This document shows positions 34,823-43,898 of a stretch of 64,000 bases of DNA, in pieces; within the stretch, counting starts at the first letter, position 1, and each line of letters starts with the position of its first letter. Made by a program: the position numbers and the translations under genes. Source of the DNA: CBDDBK01 sp965225715 (GTDB lineage Bacteria; Bacteroidota; Bacteroidia; Cytophagales; Flammeovirgaceae); the NCBI GenBank assembly GCA_965225715.1, contig CBDDBK010000005.1:62001-126000 (forward strand), read 5' to 3'. The notes below the pieces were generated by a model. That model saw only the letters and a list, made by a program, of their open reading frames with translations, did no database searches and was not told the origin of the DNA.

Positions 34823-34985
34823 TATATATAATTTTCCTTATTATTAGAGGACAATAAACGCGTAATTTTATCATGTGAAAACCGCATTAGCACTCACTTT
34901 GGCAAGTCCAGTGGCCGTGGCTTGACCAAAATTAGAAATCAAATAGTCCGTATATAAATCCAATAACTTTTCCAAAACAACTAAA
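34823..34985 (-). pseudogene. N-terminal fragment of a second transposase (IS4/IS701-like)
   Basis: The reverse strand reads LEKLLDLYTDYLISNFGQ, ATATGLAKVSANAV, then after a one-base frameshift SHDKITRLLSSN. This resembles the '...DYLISSFGQ.TATGLS...SHDKITRFL' start of IS4/IS701-type transposases common in Bacteroidota. It is joined directly to the IS256 fragment. The family assignment is tentative, the transposase origin less so. Confidence 0.6.
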
Positions 34986-35131
34986 TTAAATTTAACAAAA
35001 GCGCTTTACTGAACCAAAATTAGACAATTTTGCCCTCACTTTTTACTTCTTGCGTAACATGGAGTTAGTTAAAATTAAAAAAGGTTAAATCCCTCTTTTT
35101 TTTAAACTTATACAGTTCGTTGGATAGTGCC
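34986..35131. other. intergenic debris upstream of rdgB
   Basis: AT-rich sequence between the transposase fragments and the shared 58-bp segment. It contains aaaattagacaattttgccc and an unassigned patch. No gene is supported. Confidence 0.35.
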
Positions 35132-35189
35132 GAAAAAATATGGATTTTGGATACTTTTTGATTTTTAGTTGTACTGGTTTTTTTAATTG
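35132..35189 (+). repeat. ~58-bp segment shared in inverted orientation with 29663-29720
   Basis: It contains atggattttggatacttttt and ttagttgtactggttttttt, near-complement of 29667-29720. It ends 11 bases before the rdgB start codon, so it forms the rdgB leader and may include its promoter. Confidence 0.6.
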
Positions 35190-35199
35190 TATATAAAAT

Positions 35200-35796
35200 A
35201 TGTCCCAAATTATTATTGTCGCTACAAACAATTCTCATAAACTTAATGAAATTAAAAATATACTTACAGAAGGTATTACCTTAAAAAGTTTGCAAGAACT
35301 TCATTTTAAAGGTAACTTAAAGGAGGAAGGTAAAACTTTAGAAACAAATGCTTATCAAAAAGCTAAACAAGTTTGGGATATTTATCACTTACCATGTTTT
35401 GCTGATGATTCTGGTTTAGAAATAAACAGTTTAAATGGGGAACCCGGTGTATATAGTGCTAGATATGCAGGTCAATCTGCAAATAGTCAAAGAAATATAG
35501 ACTTAGTATTATATAAATTAAAAAATCAAATTAAACGTGAAGCTATTTTTAAAACTGTTATTGTTTATATAGATGCTAAAGGCTTATCTCATGAGTTTGA
35601 AGGAGAAATTAAAGGGCTAATTACTCTTGAGCCAAGAGGTTTAAATGGTTTTGGTTACGATCCTATTTTTCAACCAGAAACTTTTAAACAAACCTTTGCC
35701 GAAATGGACGATAAATTAAAAAATAAAATAAGTCACAGAAGCCGCGCCTTAAAAAAGTTTAGTCTATTTTTTCAAAATCAAGGCAATCGCCTGTAG
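35200..35796 (+). CDS. rdgB: XTP/dITP diphosphatase (RdgB/HAM1 family)
   Basis: It removes deaminated purine nucleotides from the dNTP pool. The 198-residue protein has the family blocks VATNNSHKLNEI (8-19), CFADDSGLEINSLNGEPGVY with the catalytic Asp, SARYAG, GLNGFGYDPIFQP and ISHRSRALKKF. The length is normal. The last 19 bases overlap the convergent gene at 35778. ATG at 35200. Confidence 0.95.
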   Translation: MSQIIIVATNNSHKLNEIKNILTEGITLKSLQELHFKGNLKEEGKTLETNAYQKAKQVWDIYHLPCFADDSGLEINSLNGEPGVYSARYAGQSANSQRNIDLVLYKLKNQIKREAIFKTVIVYIDAKGLSHEFEGEIKGLITLEPRGLNGFGYDPIFQPETFKQTFAEMDDKLKNKISHRSRALKKFSLFFQNQGNRL

Positions 35797-37082
35797 TTTT
35801 TCCAAAAACTTGAATTGTATTTGCCAAGCTGCTCGCCAAAATCTTTTTTAGGATCAATACGTTTATTAATAGAAATTGGTTTAACATTTTTATTTTTGAT
35901 GTCAGTAGCTACAAATTTTACTTCTAAACCATAACGGTAAGATTCGTTTGCTTTAAATAAGTTTCTATCTATTATTGTTGCTTTAATATAGGCTTTTTCA
36001 TATGCCAAAACCCAATGTTGATTAACAGGGCGATAATAAACTTTATATTCTCCAACAAGATTTTTTATCCCATAACCTAAAACATAAAGCGCTGCTTTAA
36101 CTAAACGCGGAATTTTAAGAGGTAATTGAGCTTCTATAAGCATAATCTCATCATTATCACTGATATAAACTCTAACTTTAAATGTTTTATCTTTTTTGCT
36201 TGTCAGCTCGAAAATACTGGTATTTCGGTCTTGGTAGTAGGTATAGTTAATAATTTGGTAGTCATATTTTTCCTTACCTTTTTTGTCTTTAGGCTTAAAT
36301 TTTTGAAGAAAGCGGATAGGGTCCGATTCAAAAACAGGGCTAGGACCACCTAATTGACTCATAAATTCTAAGGTTGGATGACTTTTTTGAATTGAATCGA
36401 TACGCTCATTTAGATTTGTTGCCTCTTTTTTACCTTTGCGTTTGGCTTTTTTAATCGCTTTTTGCTTACTTTTTTTGGTCTTTTTTTTCATAAAATTAAT
36501 TTCATCGGCATTATTAGTTTTATGACCCTCAAGAACCTGAATTTGTAAATCCTGTATGCTGTCTAAATGTTTATTTTGGTAAACCTTCAAAACCGCTTCT
36601 CTCAAAACTGCTGCTTTATTGTTTTCAAGAATGATTTCCCGATAATAGCCTTCGGTTATAAAGGGTGTATTTGAAAAAAAATCTTTAATTTTTTCTACAG
36701 CTTTTAAAAAGCGCTGTCGTGCCGTTAAAGGCGTAACTAGTACTTCAGACAAGATATTGGGAGCAAGACTCAAGGCAAATTTTTGAGGTAGTTGTTCAGG
36801 GTTTTCTAAGGAAATTTTATACAATTTATAACCTAAATAGGCAATAATAAGTGTATCCATTTTTTGGATAGTAGTTACTTCTATACTAAAAAAACCATTT
36901 TGGTCACTCACCGTACCTTGCTGTCCATTTTTTATAGATATGGTAGCAAATTCCAAAGGGCTTTGGCTTTTTTTATCTATAACAAAACCTTTTATTTTAA
37001 CATTTTGAGCATCTATATTAAAAGGAAGAAAAAGAAAAATACTTAGAATATATAATTCTAATTTATGATTTAAAGCAGACAT
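35778..37082 (-). CDS. secreted protein with carboxypeptidase-regulatory-like domain
   Basis: The 434-residue protein has a signal peptide (about 8-25, ending at FNIDAQ) and an N-terminal carboxypeptidase-regulatory-like sandwich (about 28-105: IKGFVIDKKSQSPLEFATIS, GTVSDQNGFFSIEV). The remainder is a beta-rich domain of unknown function with a strongly basic stretch around residues 195-220 (KKKTKKSKQKAIKKAKRKGK). A TTG start at 37097 would add five residues; the ATG at 37080-37082 is preferred. It resembles the regulatory-domain outer-membrane proteins common in Bacteroidota. Its 3' end overlaps rdgB. Confidence 0.75.
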   Translation of the reverse strand: MSALNHKLELYILSIFLFLPFNIDAQNVKIKGFVIDKKSQSPLEFATISIKNGQQGTVSDQNGFFSIEVTTIQKMDTLIIAYLGYKLYKISLENPEQLPQKFALSLAPNILSEVLVTPLTARQRFLKAVEKIKDFFSNTPFITEGYYREIILENNKAAVLREAVLKVYQNKHLDSIQDLQIQVLEGHKTNNADEINFMKKKTKKSKQKAIKKAKRKGKKEATNLNERIDSIQKSHPTLEFMSQLGGPSPVFESDPIRFLQKFKPKDKKGKEKYDYQIINYTYYQDRNTSIFELTSKKDKTFKVRVYISDNDEIMLIEAQLPLKIPRLVKAALYVLGYGIKNLVGEYKVYYRPVNQHWVLAYEKAYIKATIIDRNLFKANESYRYGLEVKFVATDIKNKNVKPISINKRIDPKKDFGEQLGKYNSSFWKNYRRLP

Positions 37083-37119
37083 GATATTTTTTATCAAATT
37101 ATTGCTTTTTTAATTTTTA

Positions 37120-38190
37120 CTATTTCAATGTTCCAACATTATTCAAATCTTCAAAAGCGCGTTGAAGCCTATTTTTAAAAGAAATTTCTGCTTCTCTACC
37201 CCATTTTCTTGGATCATAAAACTTTTTATTAGGTATATCTGCACCTTGGTTATTACCTATTTGGCTCTGCAAACAGTCGGTATGTTTTTTATAATAATCC
37301 TTTACACCTTCCCAATAAGCCCATTGTAAGTCAGTATCTATATTCATTTTAATGGCGCCATAACCAATGGCTTCTCTTATTTCTTCTAAAGCCGAACCAG
37401 AACCACCATGAAAAACAAAATCAATAGGTTTTTTAGGAGTCTTAAATTTTTCTTCGACATAAGTTTGCGAATTTTTTAAAATCACAGGCTGTAGTTTTAC
37501 ATTTCCTGGCTTATAAACCCCATGTACATTTCCAAATGCTGCAGCTATGGTAAATTTATCACTTATTTTACTCAGTTCTTCATAAGCATAAGCTACTTCT
37601 TCGGGTTGAGTATAGAGCTTAGAACTATCTATATCTGTGTTATCTACACCATCTTCTTCGCCACCTGTAACCCCCAATTCTATTTCTAAAGTGATTCCAA
37701 TTTTAGCCATACGTTTTAGGTATTTTTTGCAAATGTCTATATTTTCTTCAAGAGGTTCTTCGGAAAGGTCTAACATGTGCGAGCTGTATAAAGGTCTGCC
37801 ATACTTTTGATAATGGGCTTCGCTTTCTAAAAGCAAGCCGTCGATCCATGGTAATAATTTTTTAGCAGCGTGGTCTGTGTGTAAGATAACGGTTACCTCA
37901 TAAGCTTTAGCCATAGCATTAACATAATGACCACCAGCAATACCTCCTAAAATAGATCGATTTTGATCGGTATTAGAAAGACTGGTGCCTGCAAAAAAAC
38001 CTGCTCCGCCATTGGAAAACTGAATAATAACAGGAGAATGAAGCGCTGCTGCGGTTTCTAAAACAGCATTTACCGTACTACTTGTTGTGACATTAACAGC
38101 AGGTAAGGCAAATTTTTGCTTTTTTGCATAAGCGAAAATAGTTTGCACCTCATCGCCGTAAACAACTCCTTTTGAAAAATGATATGCCAT
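37120..38190 (-). CDS. fbaA: class II fructose-bisphosphate aldolase
   Basis: The enzyme splits fructose 1,6-bisphosphate in glycolysis with a zinc ion. The 356-residue protein has FALPAVNVTTSSTVNAVLE, VILHTDHAAKKLLPWIDGLL (catalytic Asp and zinc His), SHMLDLSEEPLEENI, TLEIELGVTGGEEDGVDN (zinc Glu), AAAFGNVHGVYKPGNV (zinc His) and FVFHGGSGSALEEI (zinc His, phosphate site). The long class IIA form and the GEEDGV insertion are as expected. It is 37 bases upstream of the regulatory-domain gene on the same strand. Confidence 0.96.
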   Translation of the reverse strand: MAYHFSKGVVYGDEVQTIFAYAKKQKFALPAVNVTTSSTVNAVLETAAALHSPVIIQFSNGGAGFFAGTSLSNTDQNRSILGGIAGGHYVNAMAKAYEVTVILHTDHAAKKLLPWIDGLLLESEAHYQKYGRPLYSSHMLDLSEEPLEENIDICKKYLKRMAKIGITLEIELGVTGGEEDGVDNTDIDSSKLYTQPEEVAYAYEELSKISDKFTIAAAFGNVHGVYKPGNVKLQPVILKNSQTYVEEKFKTPKKPIDFVFHGGSGSALEEIREAIGYGAIKMNIDTDLQWAYWEGVKDYYKKHTDCLQSQIGNNQGADIPNKKFYDPRKWGREAEISFKNRLQRAFEDLNNVGTLK

Positions 38191-38495
38191 AATTTTAATT
38201 ATAAAATGGTCAATGATTAGTTTATATTTATAACTTTGGCAAAAGTAAACATTAAATCTTTTAGCATGACTATTTAGATTCTTAAAGTTATAAAAATAAG
38301 AAGAGAATATTTTCTTGCTAATGACTACAAAGTATAAGGGCTTTCTTATAAAAAAAATGTGCGTGTAAAATAGTGTATATTAGTGTTTATTTAATCGCAA
38401 CATTCATATAAATCTACACTCACAAGATGCAAGTAACATCATTTTATCGGCAAATACAAAATTATTCAGGTTTAGATTTAAGAGATACTAAACGA
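38191..38495. other. intergenic debris downstream of the fbaA start
   Basis: AT-rich. A 29-codon frame starts at 38427 (MQVTSFYRQIQNYSGLDLRD) and stops at the hairpin at 38496. It may be a transposase start, but it is too short to assign. Confidence 0.35.
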
Positions 38496-38516
38496 CTATG
38501 CACTGAAAGTGCATAG
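38496..38516. repeat. perfect 9-bp hairpin
   Basis: Arms ctatgcact and agtgcatag enclose gaa, followed by GTTT. It is stronger than anything nearby. It could be a terminator or the subterminal hairpin of an IS200/IS605-like end. Confidence 0.5.
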
Positions 38517-38523
38517 GTTTATT

Positions 38524-38550
38524 GAATGATTATCAAATCCGGGCAAGTCT
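38524..38550 (-). mobile_element. end fragment of MITE family A
   Basis: The sequence gattatcaaatccgggcaag followed by tct is identical to one terminus of the MITE at 21804 in reverse. Only this end is left. The Rpn remnant begins at the next base, so the MITE end marks the break in that gene. Confidence 0.7.
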
Positions 38551-39127
38551 AATCGTGTGGATATTTTAGTCCGAACAGAGCTTGGCTAAAAAAATCTATT
38601 CTATCAATATTGTCTGTTTTGATTTGGGGAAAGGTAAGGATTATATCTATCGAGGGGAAGTCAATTTTGCTGGCGTCATGTAAATGATCGCCTTTCACCA
38701 TCCAAAAGACAACGTCAGAAATACCATATAGAAAGTGTTAGTGATACTTTTCCCAAATTTTAATTATATTTCTAAAACGACTTTGGATGAATGGATTTAT
38801 TTTTTGAAACATAGTGAATTTCCTGAAACTATTAAGGCTAAAGGTTTAGAAAAAGCCAAGAAAAAATTAGCAGAAAGCGTCTTAAACCCTAAAGACCGCG
38901 CTGTTTATTTACGTTATATGGAAAATAAAATGATAGAGAATAGTGTCAAGGAGACAGCTGAAATAGAAGGTATTGAAAAAGGTATTGAAAAAAGAGAAAT
39001 AGAAGCTGTATTTGGGCTTCGTAATAATAAAATTTCAGTTCATATTATTACGAAATTACTTAATATTTCCAAAAAAAGAGTCCAAGAGATTATAAAATTA
39101 GGATATTCAAAAAAAAATGAAATATAA
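38551..39127 (+). pseudogene. Rpn-type nuclease-transposase remnant
   Basis: The translation begins NRVDILVRTELG and then a stop, continues FYSINIVCFDLGKGKDYIYRG with stops and shifts around 38680-38735, and remains open from 38735 to 39127 (TLDEWIYFLKHSEFPE...KKRVQEIIKLGYSKK). The 'SINIVYFDLGxGKDYVYRG' and 'DEWIYFLKNSE' blocks are those of Rpn/PDDEXK_2 proteins. The N-terminal third is gone at the MITE end. The open 130-codon tail is not likely to be a functional gene. Confidence 0.8.
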
Positions 39128-39159
39128 ATATTGGTGAAATAACCCAAAGGTGGTATAGT

Positions 39160-39300
39160 TGATTCGTTTAAAAAAAAGAATTTTTAAGAAGTTTAATACA
39201 TTATAGTCATCTCAAATAAAAAAAGGATTTTTTTAGCTAGGTATTTAAATCATTGACAGTGAGAAAACATTTTCTCTTTATTTTTAATAGTAAGGCTATA
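39160..39300 (+). repeat. dispersed intergenic repeat: partial plus full copy in tandem
   Basis: A left half (aaaaaagaatttttaagaag, then tttaatacatt) is followed at 39203 by a second copy starting tatagtcatctcaaataaaa and ending in the hairpin atagtaaggctat (39287-39299). Neither is close to a gene end. Confidence 0.5.
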
Positions 39301-39438
39301 ATTTATTTAATATTGAATAAATTGGAATACTTTCTGCGAAAAAAGCGATGAACTTGTAAAACTTTAGGTATGTAAACTATTGATTATCAAGTTAAAAAAA
39401 CATTTACTAAACACTAAACTATTGAATCAGATTAGCTC

Positions 39439-42400
39439 ATGAAAAAAATACTTTTTATATCTATTATTATTAGCCTTTATTTTCAGTTACTGGGTACAAA
39501 TAAAGGCCTATTTATTGAAAATAAAAACCAATGGTCTTCTGATATAGCTTATAAGAATGATATAGGTAACGGTCGTCAAATTTATTTTTACAAGGATAAA
39601 TTAACTTTTGTTAGCTATCATTACGATTACAAAACTCACAAAAGAAGAGACTTAAATCCTCATGCCCAACCCAATCGACATCCACATACTAAACGTATTA
39701 AAGGTGTCAAAGGTCATATTTTTGATATTAAGTTTCTAAACAGTAACATCGAAACAACTTTTCAACCGAGTATCAAGCAAAATTTTTATCATAACTATTT
39801 TCTAGGTGATAAAAATTCTTGGGCTTCAGAAGTTCCCTTATATAAATATCTTGTTTACAAAAATATTTATCCTGAAATAAATTTGGCTTTGAAAGGTATT
39901 CCTAACGGTTTAAAATATGAATTTCAGGTCTCTGCTCATGCGGATCCTCAAAAAATTCGTTTGGCTTATGAAGGGTTGTTAAATATATACTTAGAAAACA
40001 ATAAACTATATATGATTACTAGCTTAGATACGCTTATAGAATCCTCACCTTACTGTTATCAAGTCATTGATAATGATACTATTTTTGTGCCTTCTTTATA
40101 TAAGTTAGAAAATAAAATTTTAACTTATGATTTTCCCAATGGCTATAATACAAATTATGACTTAATTATTGATCCACAAATAGCTTTTGCCACTCTTTCA
40201 GGTTCTACCAACGATAACTGGGGATCTATAGCAACCCCGGGTGAAAATGGATCTGTTTATGGAATAGGAAAAATTTTTGGTAATAGTTTTATTCCTATTA
40301 ATACAGGTTCTTTTGATATGACTTTTAATGGAGGCGACATGGACATTAGCATTTTAAAATTTAACTCAACAGGTATCCTGCTTTACGCTGCTTTTTTAGG
40401 TGGTGATGATACCGATAACGCACATTCTGCCCGTATAGACAATAATAATGATCTAGTCATACTTGGTACAACAGGTTCAAATAATTTTCCTACAAGTGCT
40501 ACTGCCTTTGATAACACTTTTAATGGTGGAACAATGGACTTTATAAGCACTGGCGATGTCTACCTAAATGGTAGCGATATTTTTATAACTAAAATAAGTG
40601 CTAACGGAACTAATATATTGGGAAGTACATTACTAGGAAGTAATGCTAGTGATGGACTTAACACTCTTCAAGATTACTTTTTTGGAGCAAGTTTTGATTA
40701 TGCTTATGAAGAATTTGATAATTTAATTTTTGATGCTAGCAATAATATTTATATTGCTACAACAACTAATGGTGATATCACAGCACCCAATAAAGTTGGA
40801 AGTTTACAAGGCGCTCAAGATGGAATAGTTGCAAAATTTAATAGTGATTTATCTCAAGTTTTATGGTTATCTTATATAGGTTCAACAGGGCTGGAAACAG
40901 CAACAGATATAGCTATAAATTCTTCTGGATTAGTAGCTATCATTGGAACAACGACCAGCAGCAATTTTCCAACAACTGCTGGAACTTTAAACCAAACTTA
41001 TCAAGGTAATGGAGATGCTTTTGTTGTAACACTTAATGGAACAACAGGTGCTACAATTAGCTCAACTTTTTTGGGGACAGCAAATAGAGAAGTTGGTTTT
41101 TCTTTAGATTTTGATAGGAATGATAATATTGTGGCTACAGGTTGGACTGCTGGGCAATACCCTTTAACCAATGGGGTTTATACTTTTGGTGGAGGAAATA
41201 GCTTCTTAGTCAGTGATATTTTCTTTCATAAAATTAATTCTACTTTAACCCAAACTTTATTTTCCACTCGTATAAACGGTTCTATTTTAAATCTTATGGG
41301 TTTTGGTCTGGACAATTGTGATCAACTTAATCTTATTGCTTGGGCAAATACATTTGCTGGTTTTACTAATGAGTTGAATTTACCAATTACAGATAATGCT
41401 GTTCAACCTGTCAGCCAAGATAGTGCTGATTTGTATTACCTAATCCTTAGTTCGCAAGCCGATGCGTTGGTTTATGCAACTTTTTATGGCGGTAATGACA
41501 ATACCAGAAGCGGTGATCATAGTGATGGAGGACGAACAAATATTGGTAAAAATGGCAACATTGTTATTCCTGTTTGTTCTTGTTCAGATATTAACAACAG
41601 TTTTCCAACTACAGCTGGTGCCTTTGCCTCGTCTGTTGGTTCACTGAACTGTAACCAAGGCTTGGTTCGTTTTAATGTAGAAGATTTAATAAGTTCAGGA
41701 GATGTTAGTTTTACAACTTCTTTCCTTCCAAATCAATGTGCGCCAGTAACTGTTAATTTTACCAATACAAGTACAAGAACAACTAATTTTCAATGGGATG
41801 TTGGAGATGGTTCCAGCCTTATAAATAGTCAAGATTTAACCTATACATACACGCAAGCAGGTACTTATATCATTCGTCTGATAGGCGGAAGTGCTTCTTG
41901 TGGAATTAATATTGCTATCGATACTATTATTGTACCATCTTCTGCTATTCAAAGACAAGAAAATCATACAATATGTGTAGGCGATACGGTACAACTTAAT
42001 ATATCAGGAGGTATTAGTTATAATTGGACTCCAACTATAGGTTTAAGTGCTTTCAATATTCCTAATCCACAAGCTTTTCCTACTCAAACAACAACCTACT
42101 TAGTTGATATAGACAATGGAATGTGTTTGACAACAGATACGGTAACTATTCAAGTGATTCAAAATTTAATTGTTGATTTTTCAGCAACTGTTATCAATCG
42201 TTGTGATAGTTTACAAACAGCGCTTATCATTAATAATACCTCAGTTGTTCCTTCTATAGACATTGATTATTTTTGGACAACAGAAGATGGACAAATCCTT
42301 ACAGGTGATATTTCTGAAATCAATTTTAATCAAATAGGATCCTCAGTTATTCATTTAGAGGCAGGTAAAGATAGATGTTTGGAAAGTGATAGTATTAGGT

Positions 42401-43155
42401 TAGATATTGGATTAAATCCTCAGTTTTTATCTTCAAATCAGGTCAATGTTATCCCTAAAGATACTTTACTTTGTTCTTCTGATGAATCTGTTCAATTGCA
42501 AGCTATAGGTGGAGAAAGTTATATATGGTCTCCTGCTTCGGGTTTATCAAATCCTAATAGTCCAAACCCCATTGCTAGTCCTTTAAATACAACCACTTAT
42601 AAAGTTCAAGTTATTAATGAATTTGGTTGTTTAGTAGAAGATTCTCTCATTGTCAATATTGCCCCTCAAATTAACTTTAATATTCAAACAACAGTATTCA
42701 GAGATCGCTGTTCTCAAAAACCCTTTATTGAATTTAAAAATACAACTATTGGGGCAAGTCATTATTTATGGGATTTTGGAGATGGTATAACAAGTACAGA
42801 ACAAGAAGTTTCTTATCAATACGCGGAAAAAGGTACCTATACAGTACGCTTAAGCGCTTTTAGTAGCGCTAATAATTGTTCTGAAGATACAAGTTTTGAA
42901 GTTACTTCAGAACAGGAAACACCCTATAATGCTTTTTCTCCCAATAATGACGGGCTTAATGATTTTTTTGATTTAGGTATTCAACAAACAGGTTGGAAAT
43001 TAAAAGTTTACAATCGATGGGGAACACTAATTTATGAAAGTGATGATTATAAAAATGATTGGTCTGGAGAAAATTATCCCGCAGCCACCTATTATTATGA
43101 ACTCATTTCACCCGAAAAAGTTAAATGCCGAGGCTGGGTAGCTATTTTAAAATAG
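39439..43155 (+). CDS. T9SS-type secreted protein with SBBP repeats, PKD-like domains and CHU_C-type C-terminus
   Basis: The 1238-residue protein has a signal peptide (about 1-20). Next comes a domain at about 21-245, then SBBP-type propeller repeats (about 248-700: 'ILKFNSTGILLYAAFLGGDD', 'DNNNDLVILGTTGSNNFPTS'). PKD-like domains follow (about 745-835, FQWDVGDGSSLINSQ; and about 1075-1150, YLWDFGDGITS), with repeat modules of the 'YNWTPTIGLS' type between. The C-terminal 80 residues (NAFSPNNDGLNDFFDLG, KVYNRWGTLIYES, YYYELIS) are the gliding-motility C-terminal sorting domain used by type IX secretion. It is likely a cell-surface or released adhesin. A TTGATTATCAA palindrome lies 49 bases upstream. 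Confidence 0.88.
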   Translation: MKKILFISIIISLYFQLLGTNKGLFIENKNQWSSDIAYKNDIGNGRQIYFYKDKLTFVSYHYDYKTHKRRDLNPHAQPNRHPHTKRIKGVKGHIFDIKFLNSNIETTFQPSIKQNFYHNYFLGDKNSWASEVPLYKYLVYKNIYPEINLALKGIPNGLKYEFQVSAHADPQKIRLAYEGLLNIYLENNKLYMITSLDTLIESSPYCYQVIDNDTIFVPSLYKLENKILTYDFPNGYNTNYDLIIDPQIAFATLSGSTNDNWGSIATPGENGSVYGIGKIFGNSFIPINTGSFDMTFNGGDMDISILKFNSTGILLYAAFLGGDDTDNAHSARIDNNNDLVILGTTGSNNFPTSATAFDNTFNGGTMDFISTGDVYLNGSDIFITKISANGTNILGSTLLGSNASDGLNTLQDYFFGASFDYAYEEFDNLIFDASNNIYIATTTNGDITAPNKVGSLQGAQDGIVAKFNSDLSQVLWLSYIGSTGLETATDIAINSSGLVAIIGTTTSSNFPTTAGTLNQTYQGNGDAFVVTLNGTTGATISSTFLGTANREVGFSLDFDRNDNIVATGWTAGQYPLTNGVYTFGGGNSFLVSDIFFHKINSTLTQTLFSTRINGSILNLMGFGLDNCDQLNLIAWANTFAGFTNELNLPITDNAVQPVSQDSADLYYLILSSQADALVYATFYGGNDNTRSGDHSDGGRTNIGKNGNIVIPVCSCSDINNSFPTTAGAFASSVGSLNCNQGLVRFNVEDLISSGDVSFTTSFLPNQCAPVTVNFTNTSTRTTNFQWDVGDGSSLINSQDLTYTYTQAGTYIIRLIGGSASCGINIAIDTIIVPSSAIQRQENHTICVGDTVQLNISGGISYNWTPTIGLSAFNIPNPQAFPTQTTTYLVDIDNGMCLTTDTVTIQVIQNLIVDFSATVINRCDSLQTALIINNTSVVPSIDIDYFWTTEDGQILTGDISEINFNQIGSSVIHLEAGKDRCLESDSIRLDIGLNPQFLSSNQVNVIPKDTLLCSSDESVQLQAIGGESYIWSPASGLSNPNSPNPIASPLNTTTYKVQVINEFGCLVEDSLIVNIAPQINFNIQTTVFRDRCSQKPFIEFKNTTIGASHYLWDFGDGITSTEQEVSYQYAEKGTYTVRLSAFSSANNCSEDTSFEVTSEQETPYNAFSPNNDGLNDFFDLGIQQTGWKLKVYNRWGTLIYESDDYKNDWSGENYPAATYYYELISPEKVKCRGWVAILK

Positions 43156-43230
43156 CCTTATAAATAATACGCAAAAATAATAAAAATATCTTTTATAAAA
43201 CTTCTATATTCTTTATTTCACGATTTAGTT

Positions 43231-43818
43231 ATGCGCTATAGTGTAGATTTACTTGTACCTTCTAGCCAAAAGTGGTTAAATATAGTTTTAAATAATTTTG
43301 ATACTTTCCTTCAAGATCATGCAGATTGTGAACGGAAAGCTTCTTCAATGGCAATGAGCTTAATAGCTAAATATCCAGATCGTAATTTTATTATTCCAGA
43401 GCTCATAAAAACAGCTATTGAAGAATTAGAACATTTTCAAAATGTTTATGATCTTATTAAAAAGCGTGGAGGCGATTTAGCAAAATCAATGTCTAAGGAT
43501 CAATATGTTCAAGAGCTTATGACACTATGCCAAGGTGGTACTCCAAAATCTCGTTTTATGAATAGACTCTTGGTAGCTTCTATTATAGAATGTAGAGGCT
43601 GCGAACGTTTCAAGCAAATTGCCGAAAATATTAAAGATTTAGAATTAAAAAAATTTTATAAAATGCTTTGGATTTCAGAAGCTAAACATGGAAATATTTT
43701 TGTGCTTATGGCGCTTCATTATTTTGACCAGAAAATAGTATATGACCGTTTAGCTCAAATTGTTGAAAAAGAAAATCAAATTATTAAAACATTGCCTCTG
43801 AGAGCAGCTCTTCATTAA
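43231..43818 (+). CDS. miaE: tRNA-(ms2io6A37) hydroxylase MiaE family
   Basis: The 195-residue ferritin-like di-iron protein has the carboxylate/histidine ligand pattern DHADCERKASSMAMSL, IKTAIEELEHFQNVYDLI (E-x2-H) and SIIECRGCERFKQIAEN, then WISEAKHGNIFV (E-x2-H). Its start, the conserved CERKASSMAM block and its size fit MiaE, which hydroxylates the isopentenyl group of tRNA A37. It is 75 bases downstream of the T9SS protein and 80 upstream of the glycyl-tRNA synthetase gene on the same strand. Confidence 0.88.
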   Translation: MRYSVDLLVPSSQKWLNIVLNNFDTFLQDHADCERKASSMAMSLIAKYPDRNFIIPELIKTAIEELEHFQNVYDLIKKRGGDLAKSMSKDQYVQELMTLCQGGTPKSRFMNRLLVASIIECRGCERFKQIAENIKDLELKKFYKMLWISEAKHGNIFVLMALHYFDQKIVYDRLAQIVEKENQIIKTLPLRAALH

Positions 43819-43898
43819 TAAGTTTAAAAAATAAAATAGAATTATATATTTAAAAAGTTTTAATTAATGAATTCAAAAAATATTCTGAACCATAAAAA

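Noticed and set aside
34823..34874. the start of the 77-codon frame as part of the IS256 protein
   Set aside because: In another frame this stretch continues a second transposase (SHDKITRLLSS), so the open frame is a chance fusion.
38735..39127. 130-codon frame as a functional gene
   Set aside because: It is the C-terminal remainder of an Rpn-type nuclease whose upstream part is broken by stops and a MITE end.
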